Part shown: piece after piece, positions 26,175-34,141 of the stretch
Layout of the letters: each line of letters opens with the position of its first letter
How positions within the stretch are numbered: position 1 is the first letter of the stretch
NCBI GenBank assembly: GCA_946527725.1
Contig: CAMMYM010000002.1
Location: 1 to 51,383, forward strand
Reading direction: 5' to 3'
From: an uncultured Clostridia bacterium
GTDB taxonomy: Bacteria; Bacillota; Clostridia; Christensenellales; Aristaeellaceae
Length of the DNA stretch: 51,383 bases
Translations under genes and position numbers: made by a program
Notes under the pieces: generated by a model
Seen by the model: only the letters and a program-made list of their open reading frames with translations
Databases searched by the model: none
Told to the model about the DNA's origin: nothing

Positions 26175-27275
26175 CTACCGGATATTCTTCACAAACAGAT
26201 GATCATCCACGCCGCCGTAGTTTGTGATATCCCTGATATAGGAATACCCGTAACGTTCATAAAGCCCGGCATGGCCGGAGGGAATATAGCTCTTGCTGAA
26301 CCCGTTCTCCCTGAGGTAATCGTTGGCGCAGGCAATCAGCTTCCCGCTGATCCTGAGCCCGCGGTATTCTTCTGATACAAACACGGCGGAAACCCAGGGA
26401 TAAACGTCCGGCAAGGGATAATAATCCTCTTTCAGAACGGAAACCATGCCAATGATCTGATCGTCTGCCATGGCAACAAACATCGTTTCCCAGTCGGTGA
26501 ATTCCCAATCCCTGATCTTATCGGCCAAATGGTCCTTCACTTCCGTCCAGGAGCAATTCCTGACAAATGCATAGAGCTTTTCCGCCAGAGGCGTTTCGGG
26601 ATCAACCTTCCTGACCGTAAAATTATCCAGCAGCCGCCACCCAAAGTGTTTTTCCACCAGCGCGGCTGTTTCGTCAACGGTTCTGCTGTCATCACGTTCC
26701 AGCCAGAAGTATTCGCTGTTCCTGATATAGTTGTAACGCTCAATATTCAGCGAATACAAAGTTTCATTGCAGGTTGCCTTCGCTTTTTCATAATCTGATG
26801 CACTGTGGATAAAATCCCGGAACGCCTGGTGATCCGGGCGGCTGATATAAGCATCCACAAGATCCTCAGGCTTTTTGACCAGGAAAGCGATTCTTGAAGG
26901 GTCCGTAATCTTTGCAGCCTGCTCAGCAATCAGATGAATGTCACATAAAACAACCCGGTCCTGAGAAAGCCTGATCAGGTCCAGCAGTACAAAGTCAAGC
27001 TGTTCCCTGGAATTGCCGAGGAGCCAGCTCTTATACTCCTCGACACTTCTGCTGAAAAATTCGTCTGCATCTTTGAAGCTCTTATTCATGTTCGGCTGAT
27101 GCGCTTCGTCGGACATCAGCTGATGAATTGCAAATTGGTCATCAATGACATATACAGGAATACCGAACTTCCTCCCCAGGGCACGGGTGATCGTTGTTTT
27201 TCCCGCACAGGGCGTGCCTGATATGAAATAGACGTTCCTCAGGTTCTCTTTGATTACATTGTCCTGGAATATCAT
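26175..27275 (-). CDS. P-loop kinase fused to GNAT acetyltransferase
   Basis: A 366-residue two-domain protein. Residues 1-215 are a P-loop kinase-like domain: FISGTPCAGKTTITRAL (Walker A about 20-27), VYVIDDQF and LCDIHLIAEQ, with lid-type arginines later. Residues 225-366 are a GNAT domain: MADDQIIGMVSVL, AVFVSEEYRGLRISGKLI (motif A, EYRGLRISG) and GLYERYGYSYI (motif B). The joint is continuous and in frame, with no sign of a lost stop. Bifunctional phosphotransferase-acetyltransferase enzymes are known among aminoglycoside modifiers, but these domains are not the APH/AAC pair. The substrate is unknown. Confidence 0.85.
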   Translation of the reverse strand: MIFQDNVIKENLRNVYFISGTPCAGKTTITRALGRKFGIPVYVIDDQFAIHQLMSDEAHQPNMNKSFKDADEFFSRSVEEYKSWLLGNSREQLDFVLLDLIRLSQDRVVLCDIHLIAEQAAKITDPSRIAFLVKKPEDLVDAYISRPDHQAFRDFIHSASDYEKAKATCNETLYSLNIERYNYIRNSEYFWLERDDSRTVDETAALVEKHFGWRLLDNFTVRKVDPETPLAEKLYAFVRNCSWTEVKDHLADKIRDWEFTDWETMFVAMADDQIIGMVSVLKEDYYPLPDVYPWVSAVFVSEEYRGLRISGKLIACANDYLRENGFSKSYIPSGHAGLYERYGYSYIRDITNYGGVDDHLFVKNIR

Positions 27276-27324
27276 TCTGGTTTTCTCCTTATCAAATAGT
27301 TTTCATTTTTCGAGCGGAATCGAA

Positions 27325-27386
27325 GCATGAAACTATCAGTAAGTTTCATGCCGTCAGGTATTCCTCAGTTTCCGGAACATTAACAT
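27325..27386 (-). promoter_or_regulatory. Possible leader peptide and stem-loop in the 5' region of the fusion gene
   Basis: On the minus strand GGAGG (27396-27400) precedes, by 9 bases, a ten-codon frame (27386-27354) reading MLMFRKLRNT. Right after its stop is a perfect 10-bp inverted repeat with a 7-base loop (GCATGAAACT and AGTTTCATGC, 27325-27351), about 50 bases before the ATG at 27275. The layout resembles translational attenuators, but the stem does not cover the ribosome site. A simple operator is the alternative. Confidence 0.3.
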
Positions 27387-27550
27387 TTTCGCATTCCTCC
27401 GTTTCGGATTTGATTGCAACGGTCACCCTGCTCATCACCCGAAATCATATCACATTTCATCTATGTAAAGAAGCCTGCAGTGCTTTGCAGATCTTTCTTG
27501 CCCGGAAAAGCCCTGTACTATGATTCTGATGGAAACCGGCTTAAAACCGG

Positions 27551-28855
27551 TCAGCGGACGCAAAGGCAGTCATACCAGTGGACACACCGCTGTCCGTTCA
27601 CAATGATCTGTTCGTTCTCAGGCAGCAGCTCAGACCATTTCTTTCCGTAGCGGTCGATTGCCCAGTCGTCCCGGTTGAAACGCCGCCAGAGTACGGTCCT
27701 GCCTTCGCAGTTCAGGTACTGTTCGCTGATCGTTCCTTCATCATACAGTTCAAAATCCATAACACAGACCGTATCATAGGTAACGCCGCCCAGCGTCAGG
27801 TCGCATCTGCCGGCTATGTCAATAAACGGTTTCTTTTCATTCGTGGTAATCTCCGCGCCGTTACGCCGGATCTTTCCCCGGGGCTCCAGGTGAACGGGTG
27901 ATCCGCAGTTGTCATCGCCGAATCCCCAGTTATCCATAAACGCGTCGCCGTCCAGGAAGGTGGTAAGGACCCGTTTTTCTCCTTCAATGTGCTCAGCGGA
28001 AAGGAAACGCGTATAGCCGTCTTTCTCCTGGGCAATAAACCTCCATTCTTCATAACCGCCGGTGGAAGCATCGACCGCATCACTCATCAAATCATTTTCA
28101 GAGACCGCAGGCTGTGGCTGGATGACCCTGGCTGTAATGGACACGCCGTCCAGGCCATGAACACTTGCCGGGCCTGTTACAGCCATATCATAGGAAATAT
28201 CCAGCTTGCGGGAAGGCAGGTCATACATGCCCCACAGCAGTTTTTCCCCGGGTTTCGGAACGATAAACCATCCCATCATTTCCTCGCAGGTGACGGGAAA
28301 CGCAGGTTCCTCTTTCCACGCGACAGAATAATCAGGCAGGGTTTTGGGTAAAATCAAATGATTCTGTTTCAACGTAATCTCTCCTTTGGGCGGATAGGGA
28401 TAGGCGGTGCGGAAACGGCCGCGTGCTGCACTCATACGGCTCTTAACTGTACCCTCAGGGATTTGAAGCCTCTCAGAAATCTGTTTCTGCGAAAGCATTT
28501 CCTGGTAGAACAGGCGAAGCATCAGCCGATCCCGTTCCGGCAGATTGTCCAGCGTTTCCTCAACGGCATTGTCCTCCGGTGTTTCTCCCGCCGTTTCCGG
28601 CAGGTCGTCCAGAAGGATCTCCTTTCGGCGGATTTGTCCCCTGTACCAATCCGCATATTTTCTTCTGGCAATGCTGAGGATCCAGGGAAGAAATGCAGCC
28701 TGGTTCCGAAGCAAAGGAAATCCCCGAAAAGCCGCCATATATGTCTCCTGCAGGATATCATCGGCATCTGCAGGATTGCTCAGACGGGATCTGACCCATC
28801 GTTCCACCGCAGTCCTGCAGGAAGCAAGCAAAGCTTCGAATTGATCCATCCGCAT
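27551..28855 (-). CDS. ECF-type sigma factor with large C-terminal extension
   Basis: The start at 28855 (MRMDQFEALLASC) follows AGGAGGG; product 434 residues. Sigma-70 region 2 is at about 5-75 (NPADADDILQETYMAAFRGF, then AAFLPWILSIARRKYADWYR). Region 4 is at about 100-150 (LPERDRLMLRLFYQEMLSQKQISERLQIPEGTVKSRMSAARGRF). About 280 further residues form a beta-rich domain with no membrane helix (GMYDLPSRKLDISYDMAV, FGDDNCGSPVHLEP, TLGGVTYDTVCVMDFELYDEGTISEQYLN). No anti-sigma gene is adjacent, so the extension may itself control the factor. Confidence 0.88.
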   Translation of the reverse strand: MRMDQFEALLASCRTAVERWVRSRLSNPADADDILQETYMAAFRGFPLLRNQAAFLPWILSIARRKYADWYRGQIRRKEILLDDLPETAGETPEDNAVEETLDNLPERDRLMLRLFYQEMLSQKQISERLQIPEGTVKSRMSAARGRFRTAYPYPPKGEITLKQNHLILPKTLPDYSVAWKEEPAFPVTCEEMMGWFIVPKPGEKLLWGMYDLPSRKLDISYDMAVTGPASVHGLDGVSITARVIQPQPAVSENDLMSDAVDASTGGYEEWRFIAQEKDGYTRFLSAEHIEGEKRVLTTFLDGDAFMDNWGFGDDNCGSPVHLEPRGKIRRNGAEITTNEKKPFIDIAGRCDLTLGGVTYDTVCVMDFELYDEGTISEQYLNCEGRTVLWRRFNRDDWAIDRYGKKWSELLPENEQIIVNGQRCVHWYDCLCVR

Positions 28856-29107
28856 CGCTTCCCTCCTGATATACTGGAAACGCGTTTTCACTAAAACAGT
28901 CGTTCCGGAGCAGGCGAAGGTTCGATTTCAGAAAAATTTTATCAGAATCGGAAACGGGATCCTTTTGCCGCTGTCCGCTCTTCACGGGTGATCATACAGG
29001 TATATTGGCCGGCCTTTGAAATCCCTGAACGAACTGTTCTGCAAACGCGTCGGCAAACGTCGGTTTTCTGCATCCGCGCGCGCCGGAAGCAAAGAAAACC
29101 CCGGATA

Positions 29108-29650
29108 TTACTTATCGCCCTTTCCTGCCAGCACCTTTGACAAAAAGAGAACCAGGTCATCATCCACTGTGCAGGCCGTCTCGTACTGGACGCATTGCTT
29201 ATCCCGGTACCAGACACCCGAACCATCCGGAATATACCCGCGCTTGGCATACATTCGCTGGGCTTCGCCGTATTCTTTGCACAATCCGACGCCCAGGCAT
29301 ACGGTATCCGAACAGGCCGACGCAATTTGTTCTGCTGTATCCATCAGTTTACTGCCAATTCCTTTTCGCTGGTATTTCTCCAGCACGCTGAAGTCAACGA
29401 TCATCGGCCAGCCCTTGCCCTTGAACGGCCCTTCCCGTACAGTCAGGTACAAATATACAGATCCGGCGGGATTCCCCAGGTATACTGCCGTCAGTGCAAT
29501 GCATTTTCCTTCAGCCTGGTCCTTCAGCCTCATTTGATATCCGGCAGGATCCGGATGCCATCCCTGGGCGGTGTACTCCTTCACAAAAACCGGGCCGTCC
29601 GCTTCTTCCATGGTACGGATCACCAGTTTTTCATCCTGATAATAAATCAT
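29108..29650 (-). CDS. GNAT-family N-acetyltransferase
   Basis: A 180-residue protein. LVIRTMEEADGPVF is the N-terminal strand and helix. Motif A is MIVDFSVLEKYQRKGIGSKLMDTAEQIA (QRKGIG), and motif B is EAQRMYAKRGYIPDGSGVWYRD, where the Tyr is the usual acid. The family resembles GNATs that often sit beside NUDIX genes, as this one does (25 bases after the NUDIX stop). The substrate is unknown. Confidence 0.85.
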   Translation of the reverse strand: MIYYQDEKLVIRTMEEADGPVFVKEYTAQGWHPDPAGYQMRLKDQAEGKCIALTAVYLGNPAGSVYLYLTVREGPFKGKGWPMIVDFSVLEKYQRKGIGSKLMDTAEQIASACSDTVCLGVGLCKEYGEAQRMYAKRGYIPDGSGVWYRDKQCVQYETACTVDDDLVLFLSKVLAGKGDK

Positions 29651-29675
29651 TTGCCTTCCCCTTTGGCTTATTTAA

Positions 29676-30185
29676 TCAGAGAACTTGATCGCTCATATAT
29701 TCCACCGACTGATCCGCCTTTTTGAAAGTGCCGAAATGCTGTTTGCCATCATGCCGGTGGGCATCCGCAAAGGCCTTCCGGAAGTGCGGCTGTGTGATCA
29801 TTTTCATTGCCTCATCAGGCGTAAACCAGCCGGCTTCCAGGCTTTCGTCTGATGCAGTGGGTTTCCCGCCAATATACTTGCATCTGAATACAAAAATGGC
29901 TGTCGTAGGCAGGATCATCCCCTCAAACGGTCCGTATCCATCCCTTTTTACAAGATTTTGGCAGAGTCCCGTCATGCATTCCGGCTCAGCAATGATTCCG
30001 CTTTCTTCCAGGATTTCCCGTTTCAGCGCGTCCAGGATTGCTTCGCCCTGTTCAACAATACCTCCGGGATACTCCCAGCCTCTCCTGGCTGTGCGGATCA
30101 GCAACACTTTATCGCCTTTATATACGACTCCGGCCGCTGATACAAAATGTACCTGCAGCTGTTTCGTTTCCAGCCAGTGATCCAT
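29676..30185 (-). CDS. NUDIX hydrolase
   Basis: A 169-residue protein with an intact Nudix box at about residues 42-64 (GIVEQGEAILDALKREILEESGI). The N-terminal strand HFVSAAGVVYKGDKVLLI is typical, and the C-terminal helix EAGWFTPDEAMKMI is seen in ADP-sugar or MutT-type members. It is transcribed with the acetyltransferase that follows it. The exact nucleotide substrate is unknown. Confidence 0.87.
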   Translation of the reverse strand: MDHWLETKQLQVHFVSAAGVVYKGDKVLLIRTARRGWEYPGGIVEQGEAILDALKREILEESGIIAEPECMTGLCQNLVKRDGYGPFEGMILPTTAIFVFRCKYIGGKPTASDESLEAGWFTPDEAMKMITQPHFRKAFADAHRHDGKQHFGTFKKADQSVEYMSDQVL

Positions 30186-30254
30186 GTTTCCTCCCTGATT
30201 TCAGCGGATTGTTTTAGATCCCCGAAACATTTCACGATGAAAACAGCTGTGCGG

Positions 30255-31406
30255 TCATTCTCCAAACAATTCCGCTGTCCTTGTCATTCTGTCCGCCACC
30301 TTGACACTGAACGGGCAGCGGCTTTCGCAGCCGCGGCAGCCGATGCACTCTTTGGCATGGTGTTCCAGGGAAAGATAATGCTGTTTGACAGATGCCGGTA
30401 CTTCCGGCTGCATGACGGCAAGATCATAAAGCTTATTCACCATGGCAATGTCAATGTCCGCGGGGCAGGGTTTGCAATGACCGCAGTAAGTGCATTCTCC
30501 GCCGGAAAAAGTATGCTGCGGTGCACCGGCCAGTACTGTGGCATAATCTTTTTCATTGTCTGCAGCTGTTTCGTAAGCCACCGCAGCGTCGATTTGTTCG
30601 GTTGTGTCATAGCCGCAGAGAACTGAAACCACCCCCGGCTTTGTCAGTGCGTAATGGATACACTGAACCGGCGTCAGCGCCACGCCGAAAGGAGAACGCT
30701 TTGCGTCAAACAGGCGGCCGCCGGCGAAAGGTTTCATACAGGTGATACCGACATTTTGCTGCTCACAGATTTTATACATGCGAATCCGGACAGGATCCAC
30801 ACCGTTCAGGCCGTCCGCATAGGTGTCCGCAAAATAGTTCTCGATATTGTCTGTCGGCGGCATCAGATCAAAGGCAGGATTGACGCTGAAAAGGATCATC
30901 TCCGCCAGTCCGCTTTCCGCTGCTTTGATGGCTATGGCCGGATTATGGGTGGATAATCCGATATGCCGGATCTTTCCCTGTTTCTTCAGTTCCATAACAT
31001 AATCCAGGTAAGGCCCTGATTGTGAAACAGTATCCCAGTCGCTTTCAAGGTCTACATAATGGATCATGCCCAGGTCAATATAATTCGTCTTCAGCCGCGC
31101 CAGCAGATCCTCAAAAGCAATCCTGCACTGTTCAACATCCCTCGTCCGGGTATACTGCCCGTTCTGGTATGTGGAGCCAATATGCCCCTGGACGTACCAC
31201 CCGGCACGATCCTCTGCAATGGCCCGGCCGATGATATCCCTGGATTTCGGATCAGGCATCCAGCAGTCAATGATGTTGATTCCCATGGTATGGGCATATT
31301 TCATCAATGCAACGGATTCACTTTCCGGGTGCCGCTCCAGCCATTCACCGCCGAAGCCGATTTCACTGACCTGCAATCCGGTTTTCCCAAGGCATCTGTA
31401 TTTCAT
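30255..31406 (-). CDS. Aldo/keto reductase with C-terminal 4Fe-4S ferredoxin domain
   Basis: A 383-residue protein; the ATG at 31406 is 6 bases after GGAGG (the TTG two codons earlier abuts it). The AKR barrel covers residues 1-280 (YRCLGKTGLQVSEIGFGG, IIDCWMPDPKSRDIIG, IDLGMIHYVD, IRHIGLSTHNP). The C-terminal part has two cysteine clusters (CTYCGHCKPCPADIDI and CIGCRGCESRCPF), as in the YeaE/CPS-type ferredoxin-AKR family of anaerobes. The canonical Asp/Tyr catalytic positions of AKRs look altered (NIIDCWMPD), which is common in this subgroup. It is probably a cytoplasmic redox enzyme; the substrate is unknown. Confidence 0.88.
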   Translation of the reverse strand: MKYRCLGKTGLQVSEIGFGGEWLERHPESESVALMKYAHTMGINIIDCWMPDPKSRDIIGRAIAEDRAGWYVQGHIGSTYQNGQYTRTRDVEQCRIAFEDLLARLKTNYIDLGMIHYVDLESDWDTVSQSGPYLDYVMELKKQGKIRHIGLSTHNPAIAIKAAESGLAEMILFSVNPAFDLMPPTDNIENYFADTYADGLNGVDPVRIRMYKICEQQNVGITCMKPFAGGRLFDAKRSPFGVALTPVQCIHYALTKPGVVSVLCGYDTTEQIDAAVAYETAADNEKDYATVLAGAPQHTFSGGECTYCGHCKPCPADIDIAMVNKLYDLAVMQPEVPASVKQHYLSLEHHAKECIGCRGCESRCPFSVKVADRMTRTAELFGE

Positions 31407-31476
31407 ATTCAACCTCCGTATTTTTCATTGATCGATTATGTATGGAAATAACGTGTTTCCCGCACTTCCGGCATGA

Positions 31477-32175
31477 CTACATTCTCCGTTTCAGGAAATC
31501 GAGGAGAAGGTTTCCCATGATTTCACTGCCGACAATATAACTGCCGTGGTCGGCGCCTTTCACAACCGTCATTTCGGCATCCGGGATCGCCGCGGCGATC
31601 TTCGCGGTTTCAGTGCGGAGGACCAGGTCATGTTCGCCCGCCGTAACAAGGACGGGAATCCGGATCCCTTTCAGGTCTTCCGGATCAATCCGCGGTTCCT
31701 CCAGCATCAGGGTTGTCAGCGGATCCGGATGCTTTTCATTCACGGCTGCGCACTCAGCAAGGAAGGACGGGGACAGTCCCTGCGGCGACAGATTGGCTCC
31801 GCTTGCCGCCAGGGCTCCCACGGTGCCCGGATGCCGGATTTCCAGCAGCAGGGCTGTGATTCCGCCGTCACTGTGGCCGAAGATAACAGGCCTTGTAAGG
31901 TCCAGGGTTCGGATGAACCCATAGATGTCCTCCGCCATATCAGCATAGTGATATTCCGGCAGGGGCGCATTGGCCCCATGGCCCCTGGTGTCCGGAGCAA
32001 AGACCTTGTATCCGGCAGCAACAAGCTGCTCCGTTTCCACGCTGAAGATGGTATGGTCTTCACCGTTTCCATGAAGAAGGATAACAGGCGCGCCTTCTCC
32101 TGCAACGGCATAATGCAGTATGATTCCGTTCACGGTCACAGTCTCGGTTGCAGGATACTGTTTCACACTGTTCAC
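31477..32175 (-). CDS. Alpha/beta hydrolase
   Basis: A 232-residue soluble hydrolase. The oxyanion strand is VILLHGNGEDHTIF, the cap-proximal motif is FAPDTRGHGAN and the nucleophile elbow is VIFGHSDGGITAL (Ser). The acid is in LVTAGEHDLV and the catalytic His in VVKGADHGSYI. The start is a GTG at 32175 (a second GTG three codons on is possible). No membrane anchor or signal is present. The relatives are general esterases and lactonases, so the substrate is unknown. Confidence 0.87.
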   Translation of the reverse strand: MNSVKQYPATETVTVNGIILHYAVAGEGAPVILLHGNGEDHTIFSVETEQLVAAGYKVFAPDTRGHGANAPLPEYHYADMAEDIYGFIRTLDLTRPVIFGHSDGGITALLLEIRHPGTVGALAASGANLSPQGLSPSFLAECAAVNEKHPDPLTTLMLEEPRIDPEDLKGIRIPVLVTAGEHDLVLRTETAKIAAAIPDAEMTVVKGADHGSYIVGSEIMGNLLLDFLKRRM

Positions 32176-32257
32176 CTTCCTTCCCGCTTCTCTTCCGCCA
32201 GATCACCGGTCCGGTCCGAATGCCCGGACTGTGCCGGCATGCGCGGCCGCCCCGGAT

Positions 32258-32734
32258 TTATGATTCGCTGACCAGTTTTCCGGTCATATGATCGATGGTC
32301 AGTTCCAGGCATTGTACCCTGGGAAGGGCGTTCTCAATCTCGCGCCGGATATATGCCTCGTCGTCGGTGAACTTCCGGCAGAGGCTGGTACAGACCAGCT
32401 TTGATTTTTCCGCATCGGTGACCGGGCTGATCCTCCCGAAAACAACGACACTTTTTACATGCCATGCCCATTCGCCTTCTTCCCGGTACCCGGCGTCCCA
32501 GATGCAATAACTGACCCGGTTGTCCTTTCGGACCGCGTCCAGCTTGTGGCCTTCCTTCGCGCCGTGGAAATACAGCTTTCCGTCTTCGGGGTTAAACCAA
32601 TGGTTCATGGGAATTCCGTAAGGATATCCGTCCTCCCCGGACACGGAAAGCACGCCGCGTTTTTCCTCCTGCAGGATCCGGATGCATTCCTCCTCACTGA
32701 TCTGCTGCCGGAAACGCCTCATAGGCCTGAACAT
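32258..32734 (-). CDS. Pyridoxamine 5'-phosphate oxidase-family flavin protein
   Basis: From the ATG at 32734 (MFRPMRRFRQQISEEECIRIL), after GGGGGAAG, it is 158 residues. The split-barrel FMN-binding pattern is clear: GVLSVSGEDGYPYGIPMNHWF, GKLYFHGAKEGHKLDAVRKDNRVSYCI, SVVVFGRISPVTD. Members of this NimA/PPOX-like group reduce nitro-compounds such as 5-nitroimidazoles or have unknown roles. It has a promoter with a palindrome overlapping the -10 region. Confidence 0.85.
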   Translation of the reverse strand: MFRPMRRFRQQISEEECIRILQEEKRGVLSVSGEDGYPYGIPMNHWFNPEDGKLYFHGAKEGHKLDAVRKDNRVSYCIWDAGYREEGEWAWHVKSVVVFGRISPVTDAEKSKLVCTSLCRKFTDDEAYIRREIENALPRVQCLELTIDHMTGKLVSES

Positions 32735-32813
32735 AAATCTTCCCCCTGTTCTTCGTAGCTGCCGGTTAACAGGGCGGCTGCAGCCGCATCCCGGACATCC
32801 CGATTCTATATTT

Positions 32814-32851
32814 GATACATTTTTTGTATCGTTTATATTTCGTTTTGTCAA
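32814..32851 (-). promoter_or_regulatory. Promoter with palindromic operator for the PPOX-family gene
   Basis: The minus strand has TTGACA (32846-32851) and, 17 bases on, TACAAA as a weak -10. The 17-bp palindrome GATACA-N5-TGTATC (32814-32830) overlaps that -10, a typical repressor position. The rest of 32735-33093 shows only this promoter and the rightward one at 33025. Confidence 0.5.
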
Positions 32852-33024
32852 TCCCTTTTCCGGCATACTTTTCAGCGGGATAGCTTCCCCTTCAGCATAC
32901 CGGCTTGTCAAAATCCGGCTGCCTTCATGGCAGCCTGTACCCGGATTCCCGCGGCCGGGAAGATTGTTTTCCCTGCCATAGGTTCCGGATCTGCGCCGGT
33001 TTTCCGGCTCCTGCTTAAAAACTT

Positions 33025-33054
33025 TTGAAAGACACAGATCCGTGCTACTATAAT
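33025..33054 (+). promoter_or_regulatory. Promoter of the EamA transporter gene
   Basis: TTGAAA, 18-base spacer, TATAAT; the transcript would start about 33 bases before the ATG at 33094. GGAGG stands 8 bases before that ATG. Confidence 0.7.
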
Positions 33055-33093
33055 ATGATGAAACGGTGAAAACGGTCCCGGAGGAGGTACAGG

Positions 33094-33999
33094 ATGGAAA
33101 AAAGCAGGTATGGCACCGGCCCGGTGCTGATTGTTCTCGCAGGATGCTTCTGGGGCAGTATGGGCATTTTTGTCAGGAAACTTACAGCCATTGGTTTCAG
33201 TTCCGCCCAGATTGTTTCAATCCGTGTTTCCCTGGCCGCGCTGTTTTTCAGTATCCTTTTGCTCGTGAAGAACCGTTCCGGTTTCAGGATTGCGCTGCGG
33301 GACCTGCCTTTGTTCTTTGGCCTTGGATTCGGAAGTATCCTGTTTTTCACAGTCTGTTATTTTACGGCGATTACAATGATGCCGCTGTCTGCTGCAGCGA
33401 TCCTGCTGTATACTTCACCGATCTGGATTATGCTGATGTCAGTATTGTTTTTCCATGAAAAGCTGAACGGGAAAAAACTGCTTGCGCTGGGACTTGCCTT
33501 TGCCGGCTGTATCCTGGTCTCCGGAATCTCCGGAGAAGGGATTACGGCAGCCGGCCTGCTAACAGGCCTCGGTTCCGGAATCGGGTACGGTTTGTACAGC
33601 ATCCTTGGAACTGTCGCACTGCGCAGGTATTCTCCCTATACCGTCACAACATATACCTTTTTGTTTGCGGCTGCCGGTTCATGGCTGATCTGCTCCCCCG
33701 CGGACATGGTCTCAAGGTTTTCATCCGCACAGGATCCGATACTGCTTCTGGGCTTCTGCTTCCTGACTGCTTTGGTTACAGCGGTGATTCCGTTCCTGGC
33801 TTATACGCTCGGCCTGCGCACCGTGGAAGCAAGCCGGGCGGGCATCATTGCCACGATTGAACCGCTGGTGGCAACACTGGTTGGGATTCTTTTCTTCTCT
33901 GAACAGCTTACTTTGATATCCGGCTGCGGTATCCTGCTGATTCTTTCCGCTGTCATTCTCCTGAATTGGAAAAAGGCAGCAAAGCATAACTGCCCATGA
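33094..33999 (+). CDS. EamA/DMT-family transporter
   Basis: A 301-residue membrane protein with ten hydrophobic segments arranged as two EamA repeats of five. The first begins VLIVLAGCFWGSMGIFVRKL and ends in FFHEKLNGKKLLALGLAFAGCIL. The second begins GLGSGIGYGLYSILG and ends ILFFSEQLTLISGCGILLILSAVIL. Both repeats keep the family's helix-4 E-x-L-boundary pattern. It exports or imports a small metabolite, amino acid or drug; the sequence does not decide which. Confidence 0.9.
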   Translation: MEKSRYGTGPVLIVLAGCFWGSMGIFVRKLTAIGFSSAQIVSIRVSLAALFFSILLLVKNRSGFRIALRDLPLFFGLGFGSILFFTVCYFTAITMMPLSAAAILLYTSPIWIMLMSVLFFHEKLNGKKLLALGLAFAGCILVSGISGEGITAAGLLTGLGSGIGYGLYSILGTVALRRYSPYTVTTYTFLFAAAGSWLICSPADMVSRFSSAQDPILLLGFCFLTALVTAVIPFLAYTLGLRTVEASRAGIIATIEPLVATLVGILFFSEQLTLISGCGILLILSAVILLNWKKAAKHNCP

Positions 34000-34141
34000 T
34001 TCCTTGTTTCGCCTTTGCGCCGACGCAGGAAACGCGGCCGCGCGCGAAATGCAAATGGTGCGATCCCGGCAGGTCGGTATCCGGCGGCTGTCCGGCCCGA
34101 TACAATCCTGGCATCTTCCGCCCGGCAGGAATACTCCTGCT

